Source: an uncultured Clostridium sp. (lineage in GTDB: Bacteria; Bacillota; Clostridia; UBA1212; UBA1255). Taken from it: a DNA stretch of 64,000 nucleotides. The stretch's first letter is position 1, and each line of letters opens with the position of its first letter. The stretch is from assembly GCA_900543695.1 (NCBI GenBank), contig UQSG01000004.1, positions 1-64,000 on the forward strand, read 5' to 3'. Below, piece by piece: positions 1 through 7,547 of this stretch. Under the pieces are notes generated by a model, which saw nothing but the letters and a program-made list of their open reading frames with translations, was not told the origin of the DNA and did not search any database. The position numbers and the translations under genes are program-made.

Positions 1-221
1 ATATTAAGGGCACCTCGGTACTTACGGTGATTGGTTTCGGAGAGCTTATGTTTGCCACTACATCTATTGCGGGTAAAACCTATCGGTATCTTCCCACCTA
101 TCTTGTAGCGGCGGTTCTGTACCTGGCACTGGTTGTCCTGCTCTCTTATGGATTGAATAAACTGGTGGATTGCGCCTTACACCGGCGTAATCCGAGAAAG
201 GGGGACAAGGCGAATGGATGA
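1..221 (+). CDS. Amino-acid ABC transporter permease, 3' end only
   Basis: This is the C-terminal ~72 residues of an inner-membrane permease of the HisM/GlnP type; the rest lies upstream of the window. The frame is open to the window edge and reads IKGTSVLTVIGFGELM, matching the conserved 'K-T-S-L...I...EL' stretch that follows the EAA loop in polar amino-acid permeases, then one last membrane helix (about YLPTYLVAAVLYLALVVLLS) and a basic tail. Its stop overlaps the start of the ATPase gene by 8 nt, so the two are translationally coupled. Substrate cannot be read from the sequence. Confidence 0.8.
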   Translation, partial: IKGTSVLTVIGFGELMFATTSIAGKTYRYLPTYLVAAVLYLALVVLLSYGLNKLVDCALHRRNPRKGDKANG

Positions 222-957
222 GAAAAAATGTGTCCTTAGTGTGCGGGGATTGGAAAAAGGGTTTGACGGCGATCATGTTCTGCGTGGAATCGATTTGGAT
301 GTGTATCAAGGCGATGTGATTTCCGTCATTGGCCCCAGCGGGTCCGGAAAATCTACGCTCATCCGTTGCATTGATTTCCTGGAGGAACCGGACAAGGGTT
401 CCGTGATTTTAGACGGGACGGATTATACGAATATGTCGGCTCCTCTAAAAGAACTACATGAGAAGGTAGGCATGGTCTTTCAGAGTTTTAACCTGTTTGC
501 CAATCGAACCGTGTTAGAAAATTGCACCCTCCCCCTGATAACGGTCAAACGGATGGATCGAAAAACAGCAAAGAACATCGCCTTGAATAATCTGGAAAAA
601 GTGGGCATGGCGTCCTTTCAGCACCGGGGCGCATTGGAACTCTCCGGCGGGCAGAAGCAAAGGGTAGCTATTGCCAGAGCGTTGTGCATGGAACCTCAAC
701 TGATGTTGTTTGATGAACCAACCAGTGCATTGGACCCGGAAATGGTGGGCGAAGTGTTGGAAGTTGTTAAATCCCTGGCACAAAGAGGAACAACAATGAT
801 TGTCGTTTCCCATGAGATGACCTTTGTGCGTACTATCTCTACACGCGTGCTGTTCCTTGACAAAGGTGTTATCGAGGAGGATGCCCCACCGCAGGAGCTT
901 TTCATGAATCCGCGCTCAGAAAGGGTCAAGGAGTTTTTATCCCACCATATGCTATAG
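214..957 (+). CDS. Polar amino-acid ABC transporter ATP-binding protein (GlnQ/HisP type)
   Basis: This 247-aa cytoplasmic ATPase powers the permease encoded just upstream. All nucleotide-binding motifs are present in order: Walker A GPSGSGKS at residues 40-47, Q-loop glutamine at 90 (VFQSFNLF), signature LSGGQKQR at 143-150, Walker B LMLFDEP at 163-169 and the switch histidine in VVSHE at about 200. Length and the FNLF sequence after the Q-loop are typical of the glutamine/histidine/cystine uptake family. The ATG start overlaps the permease stop. A strong terminator follows about 50 nt after the stop codon, so this is the last gene of the transport operon. It may be element cargo or an older chromosomal remnant; the left border is outside the window. 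Confidence 0.92.
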   Translation: MDEKKCVLSVRGLEKGFDGDHVLRGIDLDVYQGDVISVIGPSGSGKSTLIRCIDFLEEPDKGSVILDGTDYTNMSAPLKELHEKVGMVFQSFNLFANRTVLENCTLPLITVKRMDRKTAKNIALNNLEKVGMASFQHRGALELSGGQKQRVAIARALCMEPQLMLFDEPTSALDPEMVGEVLEVVKSLAQRGTTMIVVSHEMTFVRTISTRVLFLDKGVIEEDAPPQELFMNPRSERVKEFLSHHML

Positions 958-1008
958 CAGGTATCGGAGGGCAACCTCGATTTGCTGAAAAATGATGAGG
1001 TAGAAGTG

Positions 1009-1040
1009 AACCGACCCAAAAGGTCGGTTTCCTTTTTTAT
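1009..1040 (+). terminator. Intrinsic terminator after the ABC ATPase gene
   Basis: AACCGACC and GGTCGGTT form an 8-bp perfect stem with a short CAAAA loop, followed by TTCCTTTTTT. It closes the amino-acid transporter operon. Confidence 0.9.
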
Positions 1041-1183
1041 ACTGTGATGCGGACGAGCGAATTTATCAATTTTTCTTCATAAGGAGTAATACAAAGTTCC
1101 TTATCAAAATGCCGGTTATTCCACTGAATACAAATGGTAATGAGGATGACAAAAATGCCTGCTGTTATGAAGGGGGATTTTTA

Positions 1184-1645
1184 ATGGAGATTGAGATACG
1201 AAAGGCAACGCTGGAGGATATAGAACTACTGATGGAATGGCGCATGGAGGTTTTACACGAAGTGTTCTCGATTCCGTCAAGCAAGAACACAGACGAATTG
1301 GAACAGGAAAACCGCGCCTATTATCAAAGGGCGCTGGCGCAGGAAGAACATATCGCTTGTTTTGCCTGCATGGAGGATAAAATTATTGGCTGCGGAGGCA
1401 TCTGCTTTTATCGGGAGATGCCTTCGCCGGATAATCCAACCGGGAAATGCGCCTATTTAATGAACATCTATATCAATCCACAATTCAGAAAACAGGGTGT
1501 AGGTGAAGCAATCGTAAAATGGCTTGTAGAACAAGCAACAAAACGCGGCATTTCTAAAATTTATTTAGAAACCTCCGAAGCAGGAAAGCGGCTATATACA
1601 AAATTGGGGTTTGTTCCCATGCAGGATATGATGAAACTACCCTAA
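1184..1645 (+). CDS. GNAT family N-acetyltransferase
   Basis: This is a 153-aa acetyl-CoA-dependent acetyltransferase of unknown acceptor. The first strand (MEIEIRKATLEDIELLMEWR) and the acetyl-CoA pyrophosphate loop RKQGVG at 102-107, following the beta-strand YLMNIYINPQF, are classic GNAT features, as is the C-terminal LYTKLGFVPM. The frame is open further upstream, but the ATG at 1184 is preferred because it has AAGGGGGAT a few bases before it and because residues upstream of it do not resemble the family. It stands alone between the transporter terminator and the regulator gene. A substrate (antibiotic, polyamine or protein) cannot be assigned. Confidence 0.88.
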   Translation: MEIEIRKATLEDIELLMEWRMEVLHEVFSIPSSKNTDELEQENRAYYQRALAQEEHIACFACMEDKIIGCGGICFYREMPSPDNPTGKCAYLMNIYINPQFRKQGVGEAIVKWLVEQATKRGISKIYLETSEAGKRLYTKLGFVPMQDMMKLP

Positions 1646-1723
1646 AAAATCGCGGACATAGTTTTTGAAAAATAATTGAAATATTTAACAATCGTTAGGT
1701 GGTGGTGATATGGGAAATTAGTT

Positions 1724-2221
1724 ATGCTTAATTTGGCCGAATCCGGCAGACAGATAGGAGAAAAATTGTTTGCCCTGCTTACTGTAGATCAAAAAAAGGA
1801 GCTAACGCAGTATGTCCTTGAGAATGAAACCGGCAGTCTCAATTTGGCCGATAACCTATATCTCCCCATCTTTCGAGGCAAATACTCAATCCCCAAGAAG
1901 GTCAGCCAACCTTTAACAGAAGTTCGAGAGGGTGATTTGTATTTCTGCTTAGAGCAGAGGCTTGTAACGGTCCGCGGACAGGTGATCGAGCTAACCGTCA
2001 AGGAATTTGAAATCTTCTCCCTGCTTATCCTGAATCCCAAACGGGTATTTACCTATGAGATGCTTATAGATTTGGTATGGAATGAGGATTACACCTACTA
2101 CTCCCGTAAAGCGGTCAACAACCATGTGAGCAATCTGCGAAAGAAGCTAAAGGTTGCGCCTGATCTGCCGGACTATGTGAAAAGCGTCTACGGGATTGGG
2201 TACAAATTTGATTGCTCCTAA
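1724..2221 (+). CDS. Orphan winged-helix DNA-binding protein (OmpR/PhoB C-terminal domain)
   Basis: This 165-aa protein has an OmpR-type winged helix at about residues 76-163: LTVKEFEIFSLLILNP, the recognition helix SRKAVNNHVSNLRKKL, and the wing with YGIGYKF. The first ~70 residues are helical and do not resemble a receiver domain: the phosphoacceptor aspartate and switch lysine pattern is absent. It therefore probably acts without a partner kinase. Proteins of this build are often carried on clostridial conjugative elements. Just upstream is a four-codon minicistron (ATG GGA AAT TAG at about 1710) which ends 2 nt before this ATG and carries the nearest good ribosome-binding site, so translation may be coupled. 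A strong terminator follows directly. Confidence 0.8.
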   Translation: MLNLAESGRQIGEKLFALLTVDQKKELTQYVLENETGSLNLADNLYLPIFRGKYSIPKKVSQPLTEVREGDLYFCLEQRLVTVRGQVIELTVKEFEIFSLLILNPKRVFTYEMLIDLVWNEDYTYYSRKAVNNHVSNLRKKLKVAPDLPDYVKSVYGIGYKFDCS

Positions 2222-2268
2222 GAAAAGCACAGTTGCGATGTAAAATTCGCCACTGTGCTTTTCTTGTG
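2220..2268 (+). terminator. Terminator after the winged-helix gene
   Basis: AAGAAAAGCACAGT (2220-2233) and ACTGTGCTTTTCTT (2252-2265) form a perfect 14-bp inverted repeat, with A-rich and T-rich outer ends that let it work in both directions. It begins at the last base of the stop codon. Confidence 0.9.
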
Positions 2269-2754
2269 GACGCCTTTCCCCACATAATGGAATTAGCTGT
2301 CGAAAGCACTCTTTAATAAGTGGAATTTGCGCTCGATTTTGATAGAACTATAACACTTCTGGAAAAATAATGGGAAATCTCCCAATATAATTTCCTCCAA
2401 ATTGAAGGAGGTTAGAAAGAACTACCCTTTTCCTCCTTTGCAGAAGGAGGAAAGGAATTGCAGCCGAAGTCAAACCACCGACCTCGACAAGACCGGTTAT
2501 ATGGAATATCAAGCCCCGTAATCCTGTGCTGGATTACGGGGCTTTTCCATTCGACAAAATATGGCATTTCCTGTCTTTTTTCTATAAGAAAAACCAGTAA
2601 ACAGCATGAGTACGCGTCTGTCTTTCGGCAGCCGCGTTTTTTGCTATATAGGGCGAAGGACAAGCCTTCCTCTGGATGTATTCGTTGTCGCTCTCCACCT
2701 CTGATTTCGATTTTGCCAGGAACCAACTTAAAGATCGGAATTGGAGGATAATCT
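2269..2754 (+). other. Non-coding leader with four hairpins upstream of the sigma-like gene
   Basis: No convincing gene is seen here. Four successive inverted repeats occur: TGGGA/TCCCA at 2371-2384, CCTCC/GGAGG at 2394-2411, TTTCCTCCTT/AAGGAGGAAA at 2429-2453, and a 14-bp perfect stem AAGCCCCGTAATCC/GGATTACGGGGCTT at 2511-2544 followed by TTCC. The last is terminator-like and lies about 210 nt before the sigma-like gene. The pattern would fit a long attenuated leader, or remnants of an earlier module; which one cannot be told from sequence. A 97-codon open frame across it has no coding features. Confidence 0.5.
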
Positions 2755-3180
2755 ATGAAAGAAATCAATCTGCGGGATTATTACCCGTTTTATACAACAG
2801 ACATTACTGTGGAGGTACCGGATGAAGTGGCTGACCTGCTCCATGAGTATAAGCTGAACGAGGCGGCTTATATTTTGCGTACATATCGGCATAAAGCATA
2901 TTTTTCTTTGGACTTTGATGCCAATGTTGAGCGGGATGTATTGATTGTACAGCCCTCTCCTTTGGAAATTTTGGAACAGCGCCGCATGACGGAAACCCTC
3001 TACAAAGGGCTTGCCATCTTATCGGAAAAACAGCGGCAGCGGATTTATGCACGCTATTTTCTCGGCATGAACAATGCTGCTATTGCCAGGGCGGAAGGCT
3101 GCGAAATCACCTCTGTACGGGACAGTATTAAGCGTGGACTGCGGCAGCTAAAAAAGTATTTTGATAAAAATTTGCTGTAA
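2755..3180 (+). CDS. Orphan sigma-70 region 4-like protein of an integrative element
   Basis: This is a 141-aa protein whose C-terminal half (residues about 70-135) is a sigma-70 region 4 helix-turn-helix: LSEKQRQRIYARYFLGMNNA is the tetra-helical start, and ITSVRDSIKRGLRQLKKYF is the recognition helix. The N-terminal half contains no region 2, so it cannot by itself melt a -10 element and more likely works as an accessory factor or activator. Such 'sigma-like' genes typically lie shortly upstream of the recombinase in clostridial conjugative and mobilizable elements, as here. ATG is preceded by GGAGGATAATCT. Codon use matches the neighbouring element genes. Confidence 0.75.
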   Translation: MKEINLRDYYPFYTTDITVEVPDEVADLLHEYKLNEAAYILRTYRHKAYFSLDFDANVERDVLIVQPSPLEILEQRRMTETLYKGLAILSEKQRQRIYARYFLGMNNAAIARAEGCEITSVRDSIKRGLRQLKKYFDKNLL

Positions 3181-3774
3181 CCCCACCCCTTTTTGCCCAA
3201 AAAATGAAATGAATAATAGAGGGACATATTCGGTGGACAAGTCCGATGGGTGCGGTCAGACAGCAATGCTCCGGCCCATCCCAAACTGTGAAATGTCATA
3301 ACTGCCGTACCCTCGCTGCTCTTTGACAACTGAATATACGTTGCTATAGGTACGTCATTCTGTGTTTCGAGCGGCAAATGGGGCGGCGCAAAGACAGGCA
3401 GCCAGGGAGGTGATGAATCAGGCTGTCCGAGCGATCAACGCAACTCATTGACCTGGCTGTGGCAGGCTGGGCGCGATGACAGCACAGATCATAATGGTAC
3501 TTTTTCACAATCCCTCACAGACTTGAAGGGAAGTCCCTGCGGTGTACGCTTGCTCTGGCAAAGCAGCGGCATATGCGGGGCTATGATGCGGTGAAGCTAA
3601 CCGCAGCCTATAGCAACCCCGCTTTGTATATTCAGAGCTGCCGGGGGGCGTGGCAAATACGGCAAACAAAATCGAAATCAGATACAATGGGCCGGACTTG
3701 TACTTTTTATAGTATGGGCCCGGTCTATTCATGTGGTTTTGAAAACCCAATAAATTGAAGAAGGAGGCGATTTT
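3181..3774 (+). other. Structured non-coding region between the sigma-like gene and tnpW-like gene
   Basis: About 590 bases show no credible reading frame. A long imperfect stem-loop sits at 3575-3622: outer arms GCGGGG/CCCCGC, middle CTAT/ATAG, inner TGCGGT/ACCGCA, loop GAAGCTA. Two near-copies of TGGGCCGG / TGGGCCCGG flank a T-rich spacer at about 3688-3724. The section could be a long 5' leader for the recombination genes, an oriT-type region or a small RNA; the sequence alone does not decide. Confidence 0.45.
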
Positions 3775-3954
3775 ATGGGGCGTATCGAAGTTTCAGGTGC
3801 AAAGCTGGCGGAACCTTATGCGAAGCATATCGGGAAAGTGAAATTTCAAGTTACTTCCTTTGGTAATCCCCGAAGCAAGGATTCCCCGCAGAAATTGATT
3901 CTGCAAATGCTGGAAACTAAAGTTATGGAAGAAAGGATGACTAACAGACCTTAA
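3775..3954 (+). CDS. TnpW-like small transposon protein (59 aa)
   Basis: ATG with an excellent AAGGAGGCGATTTT ribosome-binding site opens a 59-codon frame ending in TAA. The central part, HIGKVKFQVTSFGNP...SPQKLILQMLETKV, follows the small-protein pattern 'I-G-x-x-x-F/Y-x-V...K-x-x-x-L-I' of the TnpW-type proteins found beside large serine recombinases. The gene lies about 85 nt upstream of the recombinase start. A job as excision/directionality factor is plausible by position only and is an inference. The second element in this window has a related motif in the equivalent place. Confidence 0.6.
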   Translation: MGRIEVSGAKLAEPYAKHIGKVKFQVTSFGNPRSKDSPQKLILQMLETKVMEERMTNRP

Positions 3955-3991
3955 ATTTCCGCAGACTGCTGTGTTTTCTGTGAGAATGCGG

Positions 3992-3997
3992 TATAAT
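3992..3997 (+). promoter_or_regulatory. Consensus -10 box upstream of the recombinase
   Basis: A perfect TATAAT lies about 40 nt before the recombinase ATG. The expected -35 position holds only a poor match (CTGTGT at 3969-3974), so activation by a regulator is possible. Confidence 0.45.
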
Positions 3998-4038
3998 AGA
4001 GGTGCGAACAACTGGGTCTGTTGTTGGAAAGGATGGTT

Positions 4039-5736
4039 ATGAGCAGATTAAAACAACAGATCAGAATTACCGCTTTATATTGCAGACTTAGCAGAGATGA
4101 TGAGTACAGCGGAGACAGCGCCAGTATTCAGACACAGAAAACAATGTTGAGCCAATATGCAAAAGAACATGGTTTTGCAAATTGCGAGTTTTTTGTGGAT
4201 GACGGTTATTCCGGTACAAATTATGAACGTCCTGACTTTAAGCGTCTTATGAAACTGGCAGAGGACGGCAAGGTCGCTGCAATCATTGTAAAGGATTTAT
4301 CCCGCCTCGGTCGTGATTATCTGAAAACAGGCTATTACACCGAAGTGATTTTTCCTGAATATGATGTACGTTTTATCGCTATCAATGATGATGTGGACAC
4401 GAGCAAAGGCAGCAATGAGTTTGCTCCGTTCAAAAATATCATTAACGAGTGGTATGCCAAAGATTGCAGCAAGAAAGTGAAGTCCGCTTTCAGAACCAAA
4501 GCGCTGAACGGAGAATATACCGGAGGCTACCCGGCTTTTGGGTATCGCAAGGACCCGGATGACAGACATCATCTGGTCCCCAGCGAGCACGCGCCCATTG
4601 TGAAACGTATGTTTCGTATGGCGTTGGAGGGAGTAAGCTGTTATCACATCGCCAAAACGCTGGAGGCAGAACAGGTTCCCACACCACGGGCTTTTCTGTG
4701 CGACAAGTACGGAAAATATGTGGCAAATGCACAGGTTAAGCACCCATACGCATGGGCGAAATCAACAGTGTATCAGATTTTGAGTAATCCCATCTATCTA
4801 GGCAAGCTGGTAAGCTGTCGTTATCAGACACGTTCTTTCAAAGATAAGAGAATTGTGCCAAGACCTGAAGAAGATTGGATTACAGTGGATAATACCCATG
4901 AGGCGTTAGTTGATGAAGCGACCTTCAATACAGTTCAGGCGCGTATTAGTGTCAAGCAGCGCCCAACATGGGAAAACTCAGACAATATGTACCGGGGTCT
5001 TTTGATTTGCAATGACTGCCGTACCCGTATGGTGTATTCCCGCAGGACAGGCCGAAAATCCAAAGGACATTTTTGTTGTAACACCCACCGCAGATATGGC
5101 GGAAAGGAATGTTCCAATCACTATATTACGTTGGAGCAGGTAAATGAAATCCTTTTGGGAGACATTCGCCGTCATGCAACACTGGCCGCTACGGATAAAG
5201 ATTTGTATGTGGCTCACCTGATGCGGCTGTCAGAGCAGGAATGGGATGGTGAGAAATTGTCATTCCAGAAAGAGGCTGAAAATTGCAAACGAAGGCTTTC
5301 TGAAATTGATACTCTGATCCAACGGCTTTATGAGGACAATGTTCTTTACCACAAAATCTCTGATGAACGGTATGCAAGCCTTTCGGCAACGTATGAAGCG
5401 GAAGCGGCAACCTTGAAATCTCGATACAGTGAACTTCAAAATTTGCTTTCTGGCTACAGCAAACAGACAAGAAATGCAAAGGAATTTGCCGAACTGGTTG
5501 AACAGTACACAGACATTACAGAACTGACGGAGACGCTTCTGCACACGCTGATTGATAAAATCATCGTGCATGAGAAAGAAGTGATCGATGGAGAGATTGT
5601 AATGAAAGTCGATATATACTACCGCTTTATCGGCAAAGTCGGAGACGAAAACGGCGAGGAAATTAAAGCCCCTAAAATGCGCAGAAATACAAAGTTACTT
5701 ATGGAGGCCGGAGTGCTGACAGAACATGAGGCGTAG
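4039..5736 (+). CDS. Large serine recombinase, TnpX/Tn4451 type
   Basis: This 565-aa site-specific recombinase probably excises and integrates the element whose right end lies nearby. The resolvase domain has the catalytic serine at residue 18 (LYCRLSRDD) and the conserved block KDLSRLGRD at about 85-93. A recombinase domain follows, then a zinc ribbon (CNDC...CCNTH...C) at about 325-365, a coiled coil, and a DUF4368-like C-terminus (TDITELTETLLHTLIDKIIVH). The frame is open to 4021, but the ATG at 4039 is preferred: it has GAAAGGA five bases before it and begins the family-typical MSRLKQQ. As in relatives, the gene is the last one before the element boundary and reads outward. Confidence 0.93.
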   Translation: MSRLKQQIRITALYCRLSRDDEYSGDSASIQTQKTMLSQYAKEHGFANCEFFVDDGYSGTNYERPDFKRLMKLAEDGKVAAIIVKDLSRLGRDYLKTGYYTEVIFPEYDVRFIAINDDVDTSKGSNEFAPFKNIINEWYAKDCSKKVKSAFRTKALNGEYTGGYPAFGYRKDPDDRHHLVPSEHAPIVKRMFRMALEGVSCYHIAKTLEAEQVPTPRAFLCDKYGKYVANAQVKHPYAWAKSTVYQILSNPIYLGKLVSCRYQTRSFKDKRIVPRPEEDWITVDNTHEALVDEATFNTVQARISVKQRPTWENSDNMYRGLLICNDCRTRMVYSRRTGRKSKGHFCCNTHRRYGGKECSNHYITLEQVNEILLGDIRRHATLAATDKDLYVAHLMRLSEQEWDGEKLSFQKEAENCKRRLSEIDTLIQRLYEDNVLYHKISDERYASLSATYEAEAATLKSRYSELQNLLSGYSKQTRNAKEFAELVEQYTDITELTETLLHTLIDKIIVHEKEVIDGEIVMKVDIYYRFIGKVGDENGEEIKAPKMRRNTKLLMEAGVLTEHEA

Positions 5737-5970
5737 ATGGTCTCCAAAAAAATGGTGCGCAATAAACAAAACACCCCGGGAATTATCAAGTACCCCTTCT
5801 GGAAGTTAACGAAACAAAATACCAGGGCCAGGTATATCTGCGTCAATGATCAGGAAGCCTATGCCCCCAGGGAGATCAGCCCACAGGCAATTTGTATTAA
5901 GCGGGATATCGGTGAGGTTTTGCGTGCAGTGGTCTGAAATTGAAACTGGTTGCCTCAGTGCTGTTTTCTA
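5737..5970. other. Probable right-end region of the first element
   Basis: This sits between the recombinase stop and the first recognisable chromosomal remnant (SDR). The crossover site (attR) should lie here. A 66-codon frame starting right at the stop codon (5737-5937) has no recognisable family and poor support. No clear inverted repeat like the one bounding the second element was found. Confidence 0.35.
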
Positions 5971-6401
5971 AGCACAATCAGAATTCTATTCACCGTTCAA
6001 GCTATGCTGCCGGTTATGAAAGACAGCGGCTCCATGATCCGCACTTCTTCCATGACAGCATTTATTGACTGCGGAGATACACTGTTTATGCAGCGAAAAA
6101 GGCTGCAATCGTTGCTATGGCAAAGTGCTGGGGGACCGAGTTAAAAGCAAGACATATCCGTGTCAATGTGGTCAGTCCGGGAACGACTCCCATTGAAGGC
6201 TCCATGAAAGGAATGTACGAACTGGAACAAAAGCAATTTATCCAGTCTGTTTCAAAGGGAATACCACTTGGTAGAGTTGGAACTGCTGGTGAGTTGGGCA
6301 ACGCAGTTGTCTTTTTAGCCTCTGACCAGAGCAGCTACATCATCGGCATCAACCTCACCGTGGACGGTGGGCAAGTACAGGTCTATGCAGAAAACATTTG
6401 A
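5971..6401 (+). pseudogene. Short-chain dehydrogenase/reductase remnant, 5'-truncated and frameshifted
   Basis: Two frames together give the C-terminal half of a classical SDR. The first reads FTVQAMLPVMKDSGSMIRTSS, the helix and strand preceding the catalytic serine. The second, shifted at about 6060-6087, reads TVYAAKKAAIVAMAKCW with the active-site Y-x3-K as YAAKK, then IRVNVVSPG and the C-terminal GELGNAVVFLASDQSSYI...TVDGGQ. The Rossmann N-terminus with the TGxxxGxG cofactor motif is missing on the side of the first element. The gene cannot make a functional enzyme. It may have been cut by insertion of the element, or decayed earlier. Confidence 0.75.
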
Positions 6402-7074
6402 TATATATCACGTAATTCTTTCGAGGATCTCTTATCTTCCAAATTTCGGAGATCATGGGTAGCGAGAAATATAGGCTTTCCAGAACCAGCAGTCCTTGTA
6501 CATAAATAAAGCCTCTTGCGGTGTGATCTGCAGGAGGTCAAATCATCCGTAAAAATGAAAAATGACAGCTGGGAAGCCCCGGCAATGCTGAGGATCATCT
6601 CAAACCAGACTTAACAAAACTTAGCTATTTCTGTTGACAATGGGTATTGACATTGCTATGATTATGGAAAGCAAAAGCACAGTAATTGTAGGTGCACAAG
6701 TTGGACTCCCTTAGAAAAGTACAAACTTTCTAGGTAACAACTAGGAAATTATAGGCAGGGAAAGTTTCGGGATGATAGAAGAAAATAAAATATATCTTTA
6801 GCACAATTATATTAAAATTAAAAATATACGATCAATAGCACCCCCATTTTGCTCGAAATGCAAAATGGCAGTAAAACATTTGAAGAAGCCAAAAGCAACA
6901 CCCAGGAGATTTCCGATTTCGTGAATCCCGGGCTCTTATCAACGAAGCACGTTCAGAAAATTAAGCATATATTCGTCTTTTTCTAAGTACTTTTTATCAA
7001 GACGGTTGCGAAAAGTAATGCTGCAGTTGACGTAAAATTGTAATTTCCGTTACACCTACTTCCATTACACATGT
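6402..7074. other. Gene-poor decayed region with orphan promoter and inverted repeats
   Basis: No credible gene is visible. It holds a strong sigma-A type promoter (6634-6662), an imperfect palindrome TTTCTAG/CTAGGAAA at 6727-6748, and a perfect 9-bp inverted repeat CCATTTTGC/GCAAAATGG at 6844-6868 that lacks a T-run. These would suit a once-regulated gene that has since been lost. Confidence 0.5.
6634..6662 (+). promoter_or_regulatory. Strong sigma-A promoter with no gene behind it
   Basis: TTGACA at 6634-6639 and TATGAT at 6657-6662 are separated by 17 bp. A palindrome (6727-6748) lies about 60 bp downstream. The next open frame begins about 400 bp further on. Confidence 0.6.
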
Positions 7075-7473
7075 ATGGTACGCCATATGTATTATAGTGC
7101 TTATCATTTCGGCGACACTTGCAAACCACGATTACACACAAAAGCTTTACGAGAACGATTTACATCAAACAAACAACAGGCGCAAGAAAAGCTATATTTA
7201 TACCATTGGATCTCCCAAAAAATACACCTAGGAAATCCGTTGCTGGAATCTCAGCAATTTTTTGAAGGAGCGATATGCCCAACTGTGGGAGATTATACAG
7301 GAATCATGTCTCAAGTTCTGAGCAGTACAATGCTGCTGATTGGCGCTATGATAACCGTATATAGCCATAAGCTCAAAATTAACAATATTTCTGCTTTTGA
7401 GCAAAGTTATATTCAGACTGTTATCTCTGGAACGAGGCACATTTCAAAAATTGAGAACGATGTAACTAGATAA
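7075..7473 (+). CDS. Hypothetical protein, possibly a gene fragment
   Basis: This is a 132-codon frame whose product I do not recognise. The N-terminal part is basic; residues about 90-112 are hydrophobic (ISQVLSSTMLLIGAMITVYS-like, with one possible membrane or buried helix). There is no clear ribosome-binding site before the ATG, and the surroundings are decayed. It could be the tail of a degraded regulator or sensor gene, or chance. Included because it is the only sizeable frame between the SDR remnant and the sugar transporter. Confidence 0.3.
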   Translation: MVRHMYYSAYHFGDTCKPRLHTKALRERFTSNKQQAQEKLYLYHWISQKIHLGNPLLESQQFFEGAICPTVGDYTGIMSQVLSSTMLLIGAMITVYSHKLKINNISAFEQSYIQTVISGTRHISKIENDVTR

Positions 7474-7547
7474 ACAGTTGCCCTATTAAACATGCGGACA
7501 GGCATTTGCTTGGTTTGGTGAATTTTATATAACTTGGAGGTCGCGAT

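Noticed and set aside
2458..2751. 97-codon frame upstream of the sigma-like gene
   Set aside because: It runs through the 14-bp perfect hairpin and has a composition unlike a folded protein; no ribosome-binding site.
3505..3758. Overlapping 60-80 codon frames on both strands
   Set aside because: They cross the structured stem-loop and have no ribosome-binding sites; the real small gene begins at 3775.
5737..5937. 66-codon frame starting at the recombinase stop
   Set aside because: No recognisable family, and it lies where the attachment site should be; kept only as part of the end region.
6844..6868. Perfect 9-bp inverted repeat as a terminator
   Set aside because: No T-run on either side and no gene ending nearby.
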